From the IMG/VR virus record IMGVR_UViG_3300010150_000087, positions 1 to 31,241 of that record: a stretch of DNA of 31,241 nucleotides; one strand, given 5' to 3'. This DNA comes from a virus. Below, in pieces: positions 13,702-23,886 of the stretch; position 1 is the stretch's first letter, and each line of letters begins with the position of its first letter. Under the pieces are notes generated by a model. It worked only from the letters and a program-made list of their open reading frames with translations, had not been told where the DNA came from and did no database searches. The position numbers were made by a program, and so were the translations under genes.

Positions 13702-14140
13702 AAAAAACAAGCAAATAACTAGAGCAACTAAAACAGTTATTGATGGAATACAATTTCAATCAAGACTAGAGTCTCACATGTATTTATTATTAAAAGCAAA
13801 TGAAATAAGTAACGGATACGAAACACATCAATTCACAATCATTGACGGATTTCTCAGCGAACATTCTTCTTACGAAAAAACACCTAAAAAGAAATTTTTA
13901 CACGATAGAGGTTATAAGAAAATATTACCCATAAGATATACTCCTGATTTTATTGATACTCAAGTACCTCCAAGATATATTATAGAGTGTAAAGGAAACC
14001 CAAATGAAAGATTTCCTATGGTTTGGAAGTTATTTAAAAGACACCTTAACTTAAAAGGCTGGTCTCCAGATTTATTTGTACCTAGAAACCAGAAAGATTG
14101 TCAAGAGGTAATAAATATAATAAAAGAAAAATATTATTAA
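13688..14140 (+). CDS. PD-(D/E)XK nuclease, DUF1064-like
   Basis: A 150-residue phage nuclease. TKTVIDGIQFQSRLESHMY (E29), RYTPDF (D87) and IIECKG (E100-x-K102) are the pattern of DUF1064 and related Holliday-junction/endonuclease proteins: helix glutamate, then D and ExK of a PD-(D/E)XK site. Length is normal for the family and the active site is complete. A basic N-terminus (KRYKKNKQ) should help bind DNA. It could resolve replication or recombination branches before packaging. It is the last gene of the + arm, and its stop overlaps the stop of the giant - strand gene. Confidence 0.8.
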   Translation: MKRYKKNKQITRATKTVIDGIQFQSRLESHMYLLLKANEISNGYETHQFTIIDGFLSEHSSYEKTPKKKFLHDRGYKKILPIRYTPDFIDTQVPPRYIIECKGNPNERFPMVWKLFKRHLNLKGWSPDLFVPRNQKDCQEVINIIKEKYY

Positions 14141-17100
14141 TCTTTAGGCGTCGCTGCGTTTTTCCTTATATTCTCAACTACATCTAAAGCGTGTTTTTTT
14201 GCAGAACGATCCATGTTTTTCTGTTCTTTTTCCCACCATTCACCTATATTATTCATATCAACAGGTAGATTCTGTTCTTTTGTCCTGTAGTCTAAATAAG
14301 CTTTAAAGAAGGCATTATTAACACCTTTTATCGAAGGCGAAGACCTTGTAAAATTCTCTTCTATCTGTCTTTCTAATTTATTAAGAAGATTATTTATGTC
14401 TCCTTTTGGTACAGGAAGAAGTAAGTTTGCAGTCCTCGCATATAAAAGGTAATCAACAATATTGTCTAATTTTTCTTGCATAGCAGGAGTATCTGCCGCA
14501 AGATATTCTATTATCCCTGTGCTTGAAACTCCACTACCTGGTTTTTTAAATACACGATCTTGGTACAGAGTATAAGCTTTTGCGAATTTATCATACTGCT
14601 CAAAACCAACACTATACATACCTAAATTTTCTTTTAAAAGAAGAATTTTTTCGTCAGTACTTGTTCCCATTTTATCTAAATCTGAAGATATGTACTCTGG
14701 GATAACCTCTTCTCCTAGTAACTCATTCATTACAGCAAACCCTACATCATACAATGGATCTGGAGCAGCAAAAGGTAAGGTTGTTTTAAACATATCTGTT
14801 GCCATTTGCAATAAAACACTATAGTTTGGAGATACTTTATATTTATTCTCATATTCCATAGTTGTTTTATACAGCTCTAAAAGAGTGTAGTCTAAACCAG
14901 TTGCTGTTTCATCAAAAGAAGCTTTAAAACCCTCTAAGGTTTCTCTTTGACCTCTAGGTATTTTAGATAATTGTTCCTCGTATTCACGATCTTCTATCGG
15001 TAATAAAGCATCACCAATAAGTTTTGTGATTCCACCATATCTATCAATATCATCTTCATCTACTCCAAATTGCATCATTGCAGCTCCAACAAAACCTATA
15101 GTTGTAACCCTTCCTGTGGATAGTTTTATTCCGTTGAATACAGCAACTTCATTCATTATACCCCTCATTCTTTTGTTAGCTTCTTGTCTTTGCAACTCTG
15201 GTAGACTCTTGTCTTGAGACCTGGCGTATTGATTAGCAAAATTTGCTTTAGCATTTAACATAAATTTACCCCAAGGAAATACTGTTCTTTGAGCAAATTT
15301 AGTTCCTATTTTAGCGTTTATGGCATAAAATTCAGCTTCAGAAGTTGGTTCTGTTTGCCTCATAGTTTCAGCTATTCTCCTATCTGCATATTCAATAGCT
15401 TCCGTGTTTGGGTTTTCGTTTTCTCTCTTCCACCAAGCTGATATGTCTTTAGGAATAATAGCGCCTTGATCTATTCTGTTTTGTAAGTAATGAGCTTCAA
15501 AAGCAGAATTTGCTGCAGCTCTATCCGCATTGGCTAAGAAAAACTCAAGAGAAAGCTCTGAGCTTTTAGTTATCACATCTAAAACCCCGTCTACTGTATA
15601 TTGAAGACCTCTCATTTCATCAGAAAAAAGGTCAGCATTCATATTGAATTTGCTAACATAATAATCAAGCGGAAGCTTTGTGTTTTCTCCTATAGCAAAT
15701 TCAGCTTTTAAAGCATTACGCAATCCAGTTCTTGATTGACTGTAAATATTAGAAAGTTGACCTCCTTTTATAAGGTTGTTTGCCCATTGAGCATATTTAG
15801 CTGTTTTTTGACCATTTCCAACGCCTGCCATAGAATACAAAAACCTTGCGTTAGATAATTGCAAATGATTTCTGGCTCTTGAATCATTTAACATAGGCAT
15901 AGTACCAGTAGTTGCACTATAAAACTGCGAAGCTGGTTGATTAAATCTTGAAAGACCTATTGCAGATAAAGTAGAATAAAAAGCTTGCCCTACTTTTTTA
16001 CTCGTGCTTAGTAGGTCTGGACTACCAAAATCCATTTGTACATTTTGACCTTGAGAAATCATATAATTAAAAATCTCCATTCTAGATCCAAAATATTTTT
16101 TTACGCTCTCGTAATCTTTACCTTCCTTTGTAAATAAATCTTTAAAGCCATCAGAATTCACAATCATATCTATGGTCTCAAAGTCTTGTCTAGAATTCAT
16201 GTCAATAAAAGAACCTTGCATTTGCTGGTAAGCTCTTTCAAAATAATTACCAAAAGATAGTCTAGAATTTTCTAGTGTATCATCTTCTGTAACATCTTGA
16301 AGAATTCCTGCAAAAGTTCCAAAATCACTTCCTTTTTTGTTTCTTATTCTATTAGCGTCACTTGACTCTTGACCGTTATCAGCTGTTCTAAAACTAGGGA
16401 CATAGGTTCCGTCTACAAAAAAAGTATCTTTTCCTTCATAGTCTTGTTTTCTTTGTTTAGCTTCTTGATGAGGAAATCTTTCTGAAAGCCTGTTAAGAGC
16501 ATTTACTATAGGTTGTTTGGCGTTCCTAGACACGTCTTTATAAGACAAAGCACTATCCAAACCTAAACTTTCTAGTGTAGCTTTTAATTGCTTGTATTTC
16601 ACCTCAGTTATATTGTCAGGATTGTCTTCGTATTCTTGTTTTCTAAGTTCTAACTCTTTAAATAAACTATTTTTTTGTCTTTGAAATTCTGTATCTAATC
16701 CTGTAGACTCATCTATTTCACCAGATTTTCTTCTTAAATGAGCTAAAACCTGCATCTCATAAGAAAGTTCTAAATTTCTTAAATCAGTAGAAATTTTATT
16801 TTTAGGATTAGCTTTGTTATATGCTTTAATTTCGTTTTTAAATAGAGAAGCATCTTGATTGACAAACTCTGCAGAAGTGTTCATTGCGCTTGCTACATTT
16901 CTGTTTGCAGCAGAAACTAAATCAATAAATGGCTTTCCTTTAGAGGTGTCTCTAAAAATAGCACCCAAAAATATATCTGAAGTCATTAAGTTTTTAGGCA
17001 TTACTTTCGTTCTACCCATCATCATTTTTCTTCCAAAATTATTTACATAAGGAAATATGTCTTGAATAAGACTAAAAGGATTTATGTTTTTCTTGCTAAG

Positions 17101-20100
17101 TAACTTTGGGTTCTCAAGAATATCTATTTTTGTAGTATTAAGAACTTTTAAATCATTAATTGTTTCCTGAGCGTCTAAAAGAGTTTCAACTCTTGCAAAC
17201 TTAGGTCTAAATCCATTTTTAATATCTGTAAAGAATTTTTTAATTATAGTTTTACCATTCGCATCTAAACCTTCATAAAAATTTTGAGATAAGTTTAATT
17301 GTTTAATTCTATAAATATTAGCATTCTGTCTAAATGAATCCTCTTCTTCTTGACGTATTTGTTCATCGCTTTTCTTTTCTTGGCTTTCTGCTATTAACTT
17401 ATCGTATTTTTCGTTTATTTTTTCTGCTTGCAATTCAGCCATATTATTAGGAAGTCCAGAAGATCCTTCTGATTCTGCCAACAAAGCGCCTTTGTGCTCT
17501 AAAAAAATTCTTTCATTAACAGAGCCTAAGATATCAGTAAGTTGTTTTTTTGTTAAATTTGGAAAATTATATTTAATTGCTTCTATTAACTTATTGTTTT
17601 TTAAGTTTAATTCTGATATTTCAGAATCACTCCATTCTTTTATGTCTACATAGGGATTACTTCCTGGATTTACATCGTAAAGATTATTAATCATAAAAGC
17701 AATAACATCACTTTCTTCTTTAGAGATGACACCAGGGTTATCTTTATATTCTTCTAATAGTTTTGATTTAGACTCCTCTAATGATCCAAATTTTTCAGAA
17801 GCTTTAGTTTTTAAATCCTGTATTTTTAAATCATTAAGAGATTGCAATTCTTTCTCCCTTGCTTTCTCTAGATCCTGAACCCCAGGAGAATCACCTTCTA
17901 ATAAAGTTTCTACAGCATCAGGTTTGTTTAATAATATTATTTCTTGAGCTAAGTTAAAATCAGTAGGATCATAATTTTCATCCACATCAATTTCTAAATC
18001 ATCATAATAAATATGTTCGTTAAAATATCCAGAAACACCTATGTCATCAGGTGTATCACGCATATTTTCTAAAACCTCTTTTTTGTATATCTCAGCAGCT
18101 CTTTTAATTACTTCAGAATCTTCACTTGTAAGGCTAAAAGTTTCACCTTCTTTTTCTTTAGATAATTGTTCAAGAGCCTTTTCAGTTAAAGCTGATTGTT
18201 GGTTTTTAGTTAAGAAATAATAACTCAACTCACTAGGATATGAAGCTAAAATTCTTTTCAATTTAAACTTCATGTCTTCTATTTTAGCTTGAGCTGAATT
18301 AATAAGCTCTGGCTCTGTTTCAGAGTCGTTTATTTGCCCTTGCAAAGCTTCTAAGTCAGCAATACCTTGTAAAAAAGTTGCCTTATGGGAAGGTGTCATT
18401 TGACTAACAAGTTCTTTTTTTCTTTTCTCAAATGATAAAATAGCGTCATCTGCTTTTCTCTGCATCTCTATTGCAATTTTAAACTTAGGGCTGTCAGAAA
18501 GCTCACCACTATCTTCAAGATTACCCACTCTTGCATCCGACTCAATCTTATTTACAACAGCTTGCATTTCTCCATCAAGAGTTATTTTTCTGTTTATAAC
18601 TTCATCAGCTATATTGTTAACGTTTTTAGACATAGCTTTACTAGCCATACTCATACCAGAAGAACTAAACAAAGAGTTTAATCCAGCATCTGCAGCAAGT
18701 TTCATTGCGGTTTTATTATCGTATTCTTTAAAACCAAAAAGAACGTCTGTAAGATATCCTGTGTAAGCAATAAATTGCTCTTCTGGAACTTCGTTTGCAA
18801 TAACTTTAGGGCTTAACCCTGTGTATCTAGAAAAAGCAGCTATTAATCCTTTTCTGTTTTGATCTGCAAATGCAGAAGCAAGTTGTTGAGATGATTCTTG
18901 TGTTTTTGAAACGTTTTTCATTCCGTTTGCAAGCCTCAACTGTTTAAAGTATTTAGCAGTAAATGCCGCAGTTATTAGAGTTTCTCCACCTGCTTTAGCA
19001 AGGGCATATCCCCTTGCTCTAGCACTAGACATCTCTAATAAATCTTTTTGCTTTTCTGTTAAAACAATTCCAGCCGACTCAGCTTCTCTTGCAGATTTTC
19101 TAGCTTCTCTTGCCTCTTCTATACTTGCTCCATAAGTGCTACCAAAAGTAACACCTAAGCCAAGTCCAGGATTAGCCATAAATGAAGCTATATAAGGAAC
19201 AGAAGATGTAAAACCTTGCATACCATATGATAAAAACTCTCCAACACCTCTTGAATCGGATATAGATCCGTTGTATTCAGGAAGTAAACTCATTGCTTCT
19301 TCAACCTCTTTTTTTGTAGGCATTGAAGCGCGAGGAGTACTCATTCCTGGAGATCCTTTTGCTCCAGGCAAATAAACACCCGTTTGATTAAAAATAACAT
19401 ACTCAGCAACTTCTGGAGAAACTCCAAACATTTCAAGTGTATCTTGTAATGCTACACCAAAGTTACTTAGTATATCCAACGTGTGAGCGTAAATACCTTG
19501 TGGAACATCAGCAAGACCTCTAAAAAATGAATTTAACCTAGGGTTTCCTTCATCTAAAAAAGCAGTATTTCTTTCTTGAGTTACTTTAAGTTTTTTTACT
19601 AAATCATTAAACACACCAACATCTACGCTGTCATCAATAGAAACTCTTATTTCACCTCTTTGTATGTAACCAAGCTCTTTTGGTCTTGATATTAAATCAT
19701 ATACGTCTTGAAAAGAAGCTTGTTTATCGTTTATTAATAACGATGGTAGAGGCATGTCAAGCATGTCCAATCCACTAGATATTAAATCACTTATTTGTTC
19801 TTCGTTACTAAGATCTATTTGAGCCAACTTATCACTTCTTTTTAAAGATTTACCTAATATCTTAGAGGTGTTTCTTTTGCTTTGCTCATATTTTTTTAAG
19901 ATATCATCTATCCTACCTAGAGTTGACTTTATCTTTATATTACTTTTAAGTTCTTCTTCTGTTAAAGAATCGTCTGGATTTTCTGGTAACCTAAGATTGC
20001 CTGTTTTAGTAGAGGCTAAAGTAGAAGATATAACAGAATCCTTATAATCTTTTTCTTTCTTTATAATATCATTATAAGCTGGAGTTAAGTTACGCTTTAA

Positions 20101-21153
20101 CTGCTTAATTGAATTTATAAAAAGGGTTGAATTAAAACCTTTAGAAGTTTTAAATATGTTGGAGTTTTCTTCACCAGTTAAAGCTTTTGATAAGAATCTC
20201 AAATCCTCTTCTTCTGGTTGATTCATTTGAAAAGAATATCGCTTCATAGCATCGTTAACACCAAAAGGATTTTCATCTATGTAATTAGATATAACTCCAA
20301 CTAAGTTTGATTTACCTAGAGCTAAATCCATTACAAATTTATTGTGCTTTACATTGACTCTTTGGTTTACTTTTTCTTCTCCTTTAAAAGTTTTATTTAT
20401 AAGAGCTCCTAGTTGACCCACACCAATTCCTTGTTCAGACATTAGTTTTATTTCAAACTGAGTTCCGTCTGGTCTCGTTATATTAAGAGCGTTAGAGCCT
20501 ATATTGCTCTCTGATGCAGAATATCCGAAATCTCCTAGAATCTCATTAAACTTCACCTCAGCATCCGCTTCTTCCATTTTTAAAAAATCCCTAGGGAGCT
20601 GCTTTAGAATTGGAATTACGCTAGTTCTTTCGTCTAATTTTTCAGTGTAATATTCGTCTACCTTTGGTTGAGGTACTTGAGTTATATTATTTGGGTCTTG
20701 AGGCACCAATGTGGTAGGTGAACTTTCCAATATGGATGGAGAACCCGTACCTGTAGGTGTTGTCGCAACTGCATTTTGTGGAATTGATTGCTGTAAAGTG
20801 TGGTTTTGATTTTTTTTTTCAACCTCTTTGACATCAGTCCATGATAAACTTAGTTTTTTATAACCATTATCATCTAGTTTTTTTTGCCCAGTTTTCTTGT
20901 GTGCAAAGTCAATCCAATATCTTAGATTTGTAGCAGAAGATATGCTTTTTAATTTGTTTTTATTATATCTCTTACCAGCATTGTCGTATAAAGAAACTAA
21001 ATATGAATAAACTTTATCTTTATTTACAGCAGGTTTTGGATCCTTTGGGTCTTGTGGATCTTTAACCTGAACATTGTTTTCTGGAACCATAGCATTACCT
21101 TCAATGGTTTGCTTTGGGTCTTCTGATATTGGTGTATCGTTTTTCACAATCAT
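14137..21153 (-). CDS. Giant internal/ejection protein (T7 gp16 position)
   Basis: A 2338-residue protein, the last gene of the late operon, and the third of three genes standing where T7 has gp14, gp15 and gp16, the proteins ejected into the host to form a channel. The N-terminus is Pro/Asp-rich and probably disordered (about 1-170). The bulk is helical and coiled-coil-like with long Glu/Lys runs (about 870-1320). Hydrophobic Gly/Ala-rich stretches occur near 640-690 (VPYIASFMANPGLGLGVTFG) and near 2018 (GFVGAAMMQFG), suitable for membrane insertion. I see no lytic transglycosylase signature and no catalytic RNA-polymerase motif (DxDxD in context), so I do not call it a virion RNA polymerase. 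It overlaps the preceding gene by one base (TAATG). Virion role by context; mechanism inferred. Confidence 0.65.
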   Translation of the reverse strand: MIVKNDTPISEDPKQTIEGNAMVPENNVQVKDPQDPKDPKPAVNKDKVYSYLVSLYDNAGKRYNKNKLKSISSATNLRYWIDFAHKKTGQKKLDDNGYKKLSLSWTDVKEVEKKNQNHTLQQSIPQNAVATTPTGTGSPSILESSPTTLVPQDPNNITQVPQPKVDEYYTEKLDERTSVIPILKQLPRDFLKMEEADAEVKFNEILGDFGYSASESNIGSNALNITRPDGTQFEIKLMSEQGIGVGQLGALINKTFKGEEKVNQRVNVKHNKFVMDLALGKSNLVGVISNYIDENPFGVNDAMKRYSFQMNQPEEEDLRFLSKALTGEENSNIFKTSKGFNSTLFINSIKQLKRNLTPAYNDIIKKEKDYKDSVISSTLASTKTGNLRLPENPDDSLTEEELKSNIKIKSTLGRIDDILKKYEQSKRNTSKILGKSLKRSDKLAQIDLSNEEQISDLISSGLDMLDMPLPSLLINDKQASFQDVYDLISRPKELGYIQRGEIRVSIDDSVDVGVFNDLVKKLKVTQERNTAFLDEGNPRLNSFFRGLADVPQGIYAHTLDILSNFGVALQDTLEMFGVSPEVAEYVIFNQTGVYLPGAKGSPGMSTPRASMPTKKEVEEAMSLLPEYNGSISDSRGVGEFLSYGMQGFTSSVPYIASFMANPGLGLGVTFGSTYGASIEEAREARKSAREAESAGIVLTEKQKDLLEMSSARARGYALAKAGGETLITAAFTAKYFKQLRLANGMKNVSKTQESSQQLASAFADQNRKGLIAAFSRYTGLSPKVIANEVPEEQFIAYTGYLTDVLFGFKEYDNKTAMKLAADAGLNSLFSSSGMSMASKAMSKNVNNIADEVINRKITLDGEMQAVVNKIESDARVGNLEDSGELSDSPKFKIAIEMQRKADDAILSFEKRKKELVSQMTPSHKATFLQGIADLEALQGQINDSETEPELINSAQAKIEDMKFKLKRILASYPSELSYYFLTKNQQSALTEKALEQLSKEKEGETFSLTSEDSEVIKRAAEIYKKEVLENMRDTPDDIGVSGYFNEHIYYDDLEIDVDENYDPTDFNLAQEIILLNKPDAVETLLEGDSPGVQDLEKAREKELQSLNDLKIQDLKTKASEKFGSLEESKSKLLEEYKDNPGVISKEESDVIAFMINNLYDVNPGSNPYVDIKEWSDSEISELNLKNNKLIEAIKYNFPNLTKKQLTDILGSVNERIFLEHKGALLAESEGSSGLPNNMAELQAEKINEKYDKLIAESQEKKSDEQIRQEEEDSFRQNANIYRIKQLNLSQNFYEGLDANGKTIIKKFFTDIKNGFRPKFARVETLLDAQETINDLKVLNTTKIDILENPKLLSKKNINPFSLIQDIFPYVNNFGRKMMMGRTKVMPKNLMTSDIFLGAIFRDTSKGKPFIDLVSAANRNVASAMNTSAEFVNQDASLFKNEIKAYNKANPKNKISTDLRNLELSYEMQVLAHLRRKSGEIDESTGLDTEFQRQKNSLFKELELRKQEYEDNPDNITEVKYKQLKATLESLGLDSALSYKDVSRNAKQPIVNALNRLSERFPHQEAKQRKQDYEGKDTFFVDGTYVPSFRTADNGQESSDANRIRNKKGSDFGTFAGILQDVTEDDTLENSRLSFGNYFERAYQQMQGSFIDMNSRQDFETIDMIVNSDGFKDLFTKEGKDYESVKKYFGSRMEIFNYMISQGQNVQMDFGSPDLLSTSKKVGQAFYSTLSAIGLSRFNQPASQFYSATTGTMPMLNDSRARNHLQLSNARFLYSMAGVGNGQKTAKYAQWANNLIKGGQLSNIYSQSRTGLRNALKAEFAIGENTKLPLDYYVSKFNMNADLFSDEMRGLQYTVDGVLDVITKSSELSLEFFLANADRAAANSAFEAHYLQNRIDQGAIIPKDISAWWKRENENPNTEAIEYADRRIAETMRQTEPTSEAEFYAINAKIGTKFAQRTVFPWGKFMLNAKANFANQYARSQDKSLPELQRQEANKRMRGIMNEVAVFNGIKLSTGRVTTIGFVGAAMMQFGVDEDDIDRYGGITKLIGDALLPIEDREYEEQLSKIPRGQRETLEGFKASFDETATGLDYTLLELYKTTMEYENKYKVSPNYSVLLQMATDMFKTTLPFAAPDPLYDVGFAVMNELLGEEVIPEYISSDLDKMGTSTDEKILLLKENLGMYSVGFEQYDKFAKAYTLYQDRVFKKPGSGVSSTGIIEYLAADTPAMQEKLDNIVDYLLYARTANLLLPVPKGDINNLLNKLERQIEENFTRSSPSIKGVNNAFFKAYLDYRTKEQNLPVDMNNIGEWWEKEQKNMDRSAKKHALDVVENIRKNAATPKD

Positions 21154-23246
21154 TAGTTATTTATTATATTTGTGTATGCTTCAAACGCTCCTAACAAATC
21201 AGGTTTAGTCCCGCCTTTCATTATACCTTTTATATTATATCCTTCATTTTCTAAAACTTTTCGGAAAGAACCGTCTTCATTCCCTTGTTCCCAAAGCTTT
21301 GTATATAAACTACGTAATTCTCCTGAATCAACAATATAAAAATCATCTACAGCTATTGCTTGTTTTGTAGACATAGCGGTTGAACCACCTTGTTTTGATA
21401 GTAGTGAATCACTTAACGTTGTTGAAGCTAAGTCTATTTTTCCTTGTATAACAACCATTGGAGCAAGCAGATCTCCTGCGACCTCTTCATTATTTTCATT
21501 TAGTACCTTTTCAACTCCTCGTTCAAAGAAAAGAACATTACTAACTGATGTTAATTTTCCTCCACTAACAGTAGTCCCTTTTAGATCTTGAGTTATTTTA
21601 CTTATAACATCTCCACCTGGTTTATTGCCTTTTCCTTGCGATACAATACTAAAACCTCCTATTACATCTTCAGATCTATCGTTCAACATCTCCATTGAGC
21701 CTGCTAATCCTTTTGCTGATCCTAACGCAATACCTTGATTAAACTTCCCTATAAGACCTCTTGTAGCGTTTGCACTTACATTTTTTCCAGTAGAAAACTC
21801 GTTTCTACCTGTTGCTACAATATTTATTTTGCTCTGTATATAAGATTGATCAATCGGAGTATTATTGTTTATTGAAAGTACTTTCCCAGTTGGAATTCCA
21901 TCAGCGCCAATCTCAGGAACCTGACTAGCATAAGTTGCAGCTGCATAAGAAATACCAGTAGGAGGTGTTTTAGAGCCTGAAGTTTCATTAATGTGATCTC
22001 TATAGTCTTTATAAGTAACATTGAAGGAAGTTAACATTTTACCACGCTTAAAAGCTTTTGCTAAGTCTCTTTGCTCTTCTGTTACTTGTATTTTACCTCT
22101 TGAATCTGTCTGTAAATCTAAAGGATCAGATGTAAATTTTAAAACATTTCCATTCTTGTCAAAATATCTTGGTAATGTAGTTGTTTCTCCACCCACAACG
22201 ATGTCCATCATCATGCTTTCATTAGTTTTTTTTGCGGTTCTTGGCGGCTCATAATCAGGTTGAAAATCTGCTTTACCTCCCATGTAAGAATGAATTATAG
22301 AAATAACATCATCATCTGATGTGCCTTCAATACTACTTTCTATACTACTAATCATGTCTGGAAAAGTCTGTGGCGCTATTGTGTATCCACTAATTAAATC
22401 TCCACCAGCAGTTTTACCTGAATAAGAAATAGGAGGGTCAACTGCATTTCCGCTTTTATCTACAAAATTAACTCTAGTTCCAGTAATAGACTGAAAGTCT
22501 TTAACGTCTTTTGTTAAGTCGTATTTTTTTACATATTTTTTACTTGGGTCTAAAGCCTCTGTTAAGGGTTGATAAAAGGTTTTGTTTATTGTTTGTACAA
22601 CTCCATCTACTATTACAGGATCACCATTTTTATCTCTTTTAGGAACTTCTTTTATTTTAACAACATTTAAAACTCCATTAATATCTTGAACTTGCAAGCC
22701 TTCAATAGAAGGTCTCCGAACGTACTGTTGTTTTCCGCCTATAATTTTAGGAGATCCATCTGGGTTAACAGCTGGTGATAAGTAAACGTCTTTCTTGTCA
22801 CCTAGATTGTTATACCAAAAAGTATTTGCTTGGTCTCCTGAAATACTATCAAATTTACCATCCTCAATACCTTTATAGACGTTTTTTAAATTTTCGTCTT
22901 GTAATTTAGACATGTTAGCTAACATAGCCATTTCTGTTTGATATTGACCTTTTTGAGCAGCATTTTGACTTAAAGTCATCTCACCTCTTTTCGTGGCTTC
23001 AAAACCAGCAGCTAGTCTATTAACCCTATCCCTAGCTGCATGTTGTATAATTTTGTCGTGCTGAGTAATACTTGTAGCTGTAATCTTACTGATTTGCTCA
23101 GTTAGATCTGACATTTGTTCATTTCTTTTTTTATCTACCTGTAAGTTTATTTGTGCAATCTCTGAGCTACCTTGAAGTAGCATTTTAGTTAGGTCGTCAA
23201 ACCCACCTAATATTGGTTGTGTTACAGTACCTCCTCCGTATGACAT
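21153..23246 (-). CDS. Internal virion protein (T7 gp15 position)
   Basis: A 697-residue protein starting MSYGGGTVTQPILGGFDD, followed by a long helical region (about 25-140, Gln/Lys/Ala-rich) and then a more beta-like, Gly/Asp/Thr-rich body. Its length is close to T7 gp15 (747), and it lies between the gp14-like and gp16-like genes, so an internal core or ejection protein is the best reading; no sequence motif proves it. Its stop shares a base with the start of the giant gene, suggesting translational coupling of the ejection proteins. Confidence 0.6.
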   Translation of the reverse strand: MSYGGGTVTQPILGGFDDLTKMLLQGSSEIAQINLQVDKKRNEQMSDLTEQISKITATSITQHDKIIQHAARDRVNRLAAGFEATKRGEMTLSQNAAQKGQYQTEMAMLANMSKLQDENLKNVYKGIEDGKFDSISGDQANTFWYNNLGDKKDVYLSPAVNPDGSPKIIGGKQQYVRRPSIEGLQVQDINGVLNVVKIKEVPKRDKNGDPVIVDGVVQTINKTFYQPLTEALDPSKKYVKKYDLTKDVKDFQSITGTRVNFVDKSGNAVDPPISYSGKTAGGDLISGYTIAPQTFPDMISSIESSIEGTSDDDVISIIHSYMGGKADFQPDYEPPRTAKKTNESMMMDIVVGGETTTLPRYFDKNGNVLKFTSDPLDLQTDSRGKIQVTEEQRDLAKAFKRGKMLTSFNVTYKDYRDHINETSGSKTPPTGISYAAATYASQVPEIGADGIPTGKVLSINNNTPIDQSYIQSKINIVATGRNEFSTGKNVSANATRGLIGKFNQGIALGSAKGLAGSMEMLNDRSEDVIGGFSIVSQGKGNKPGGDVISKITQDLKGTTVSGGKLTSVSNVLFFERGVEKVLNENNEEVAGDLLAPMVVIQGKIDLASTTLSDSLLSKQGGSTAMSTKQAIAVDDFYIVDSGELRSLYTKLWEQGNEDGSFRKVLENEGYNIKGIMKGGTKPDLLGAFEAYTNIINN

Positions 23247-23259
23247 ATTTTATTTTTTA

Positions 23260-23856
23260 TTAATATGGTTTTCCAGTAATAGGATTAATTCCTGTTCCTG
23301 TTGCTCCTGCTTTTCCAAATAAACTTGTAGCTTTACCTTGTGAGGCAGCTAATTTATCTGAAGCCAAACCAGCCCCAAGAGCCATTCCTCCTAAGTCTTT
23401 CATTGCACTAGTTTGCATCTGCATACCAGCCATTTTTTGAGCCCTTAAAGAAGACAACTCTTCCATTTTTCTTTTCTCAACCATACTCCTCATAGTTTGT
23501 TCTTCTTGAACACGAGATACATCGGCTTGATATTCTTTATCTAATATACTAGAAAAAGCTTTCATTTCTAAGTCACCTGTAGCTCCTAGACCAGCAGAAG
23601 TCATAGCCATAGCCTGTGCAGCATCCATTCCTCCAGCTACATCTACAACAGCAGCCCTTTGCTTTGAAGCAGCGGTTTGCATTTGTCGTTCAGCCTCAAG
23701 AGATGGTTTTAAGTTCTCTGCTAGGTTGGTAAGTTCTTGATGTTGAAATTTAGCTAAACCATGATTAGCTTGGCTTTTTATTTTACTACCTTCTAGAAAC
23801 TGTAATCCAGAGTTAACTACTCCTAAACCCATTCCAATTGCACTAAGTATTGCCAT
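23260..23856 (-). CDS. Small internal virion protein (T7 gp14 position)
   Basis: 198 residues, rich in Ala, Gln, Met and Gly. The N-terminus (AILSAIGMGLGVVNSGLQFL) is hydrophobic, followed by a helical coiled-coil-like body (about 30-150), a second Ala/Gly hydrophobic stretch (GGMALGAGLASDKLAA) and the Gly/Pro tail NPITGKPY. This composition and length are typical of gp14-like proteins of T7-group phages (196 residues in T7), which insert into the outer membrane during ejection. Position upstream of two larger internal proteins agrees. Confidence 0.65.
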   Translation of the reverse strand: MAILSAIGMGLGVVNSGLQFLEGSKIKSQANHGLAKFQHQELTNLAENLKPSLEAERQMQTAASKQRAAVVDVAGGMDAAQAMAMTSAGLGATGDLEMKAFSSILDKEYQADVSRVQEEQTMRSMVEKRKMEELSSLRAQKMAGMQMQTSAMKDLGGMALGAGLASDKLAASQGKATSLFGKAGATGTGINPITGKPY

Positions 23857-23872
23857 ATTACTTTAATTTTTA

Positions 23873-23880
23873 CAAATATA
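23873..23880 (-). promoter_or_regulatory. Possible promoter element for the internal virion genes
   Basis: On the - strand TATATTTG (TAnnTTTG type) stands 16 bases before the ATG at 23856, in the only 30-bp gap in this part of the late operon. No clear -33 TTG is visible at the usual distance. The octamer is not rare in this AT-rich DNA, so the call rests on position only. Confidence 0.3.
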
Positions 23881-23886
23881 CAAAAT

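Noticed and set aside
14137-21153. Virion RNA polymerase, as in some crAss-like phages
   Set aside because: Length and position invite the idea, but D/E-rich strings such as EIDVDEN and GVDEDDIDR lack the surrounding catalytic-loop context, and the T7 gp14-15-16 order explains the gene better.
21165-21172. TATATTTG on the + strand at the end of the gp15-like gene
   Set aside because: It is antisense to the late operon with no + gene downstream, and the octamer is expected a few times by chance in DNA this rich in A and T. The copy at 2503-2510 inside the 590-residue gene is rejected for the same reason.
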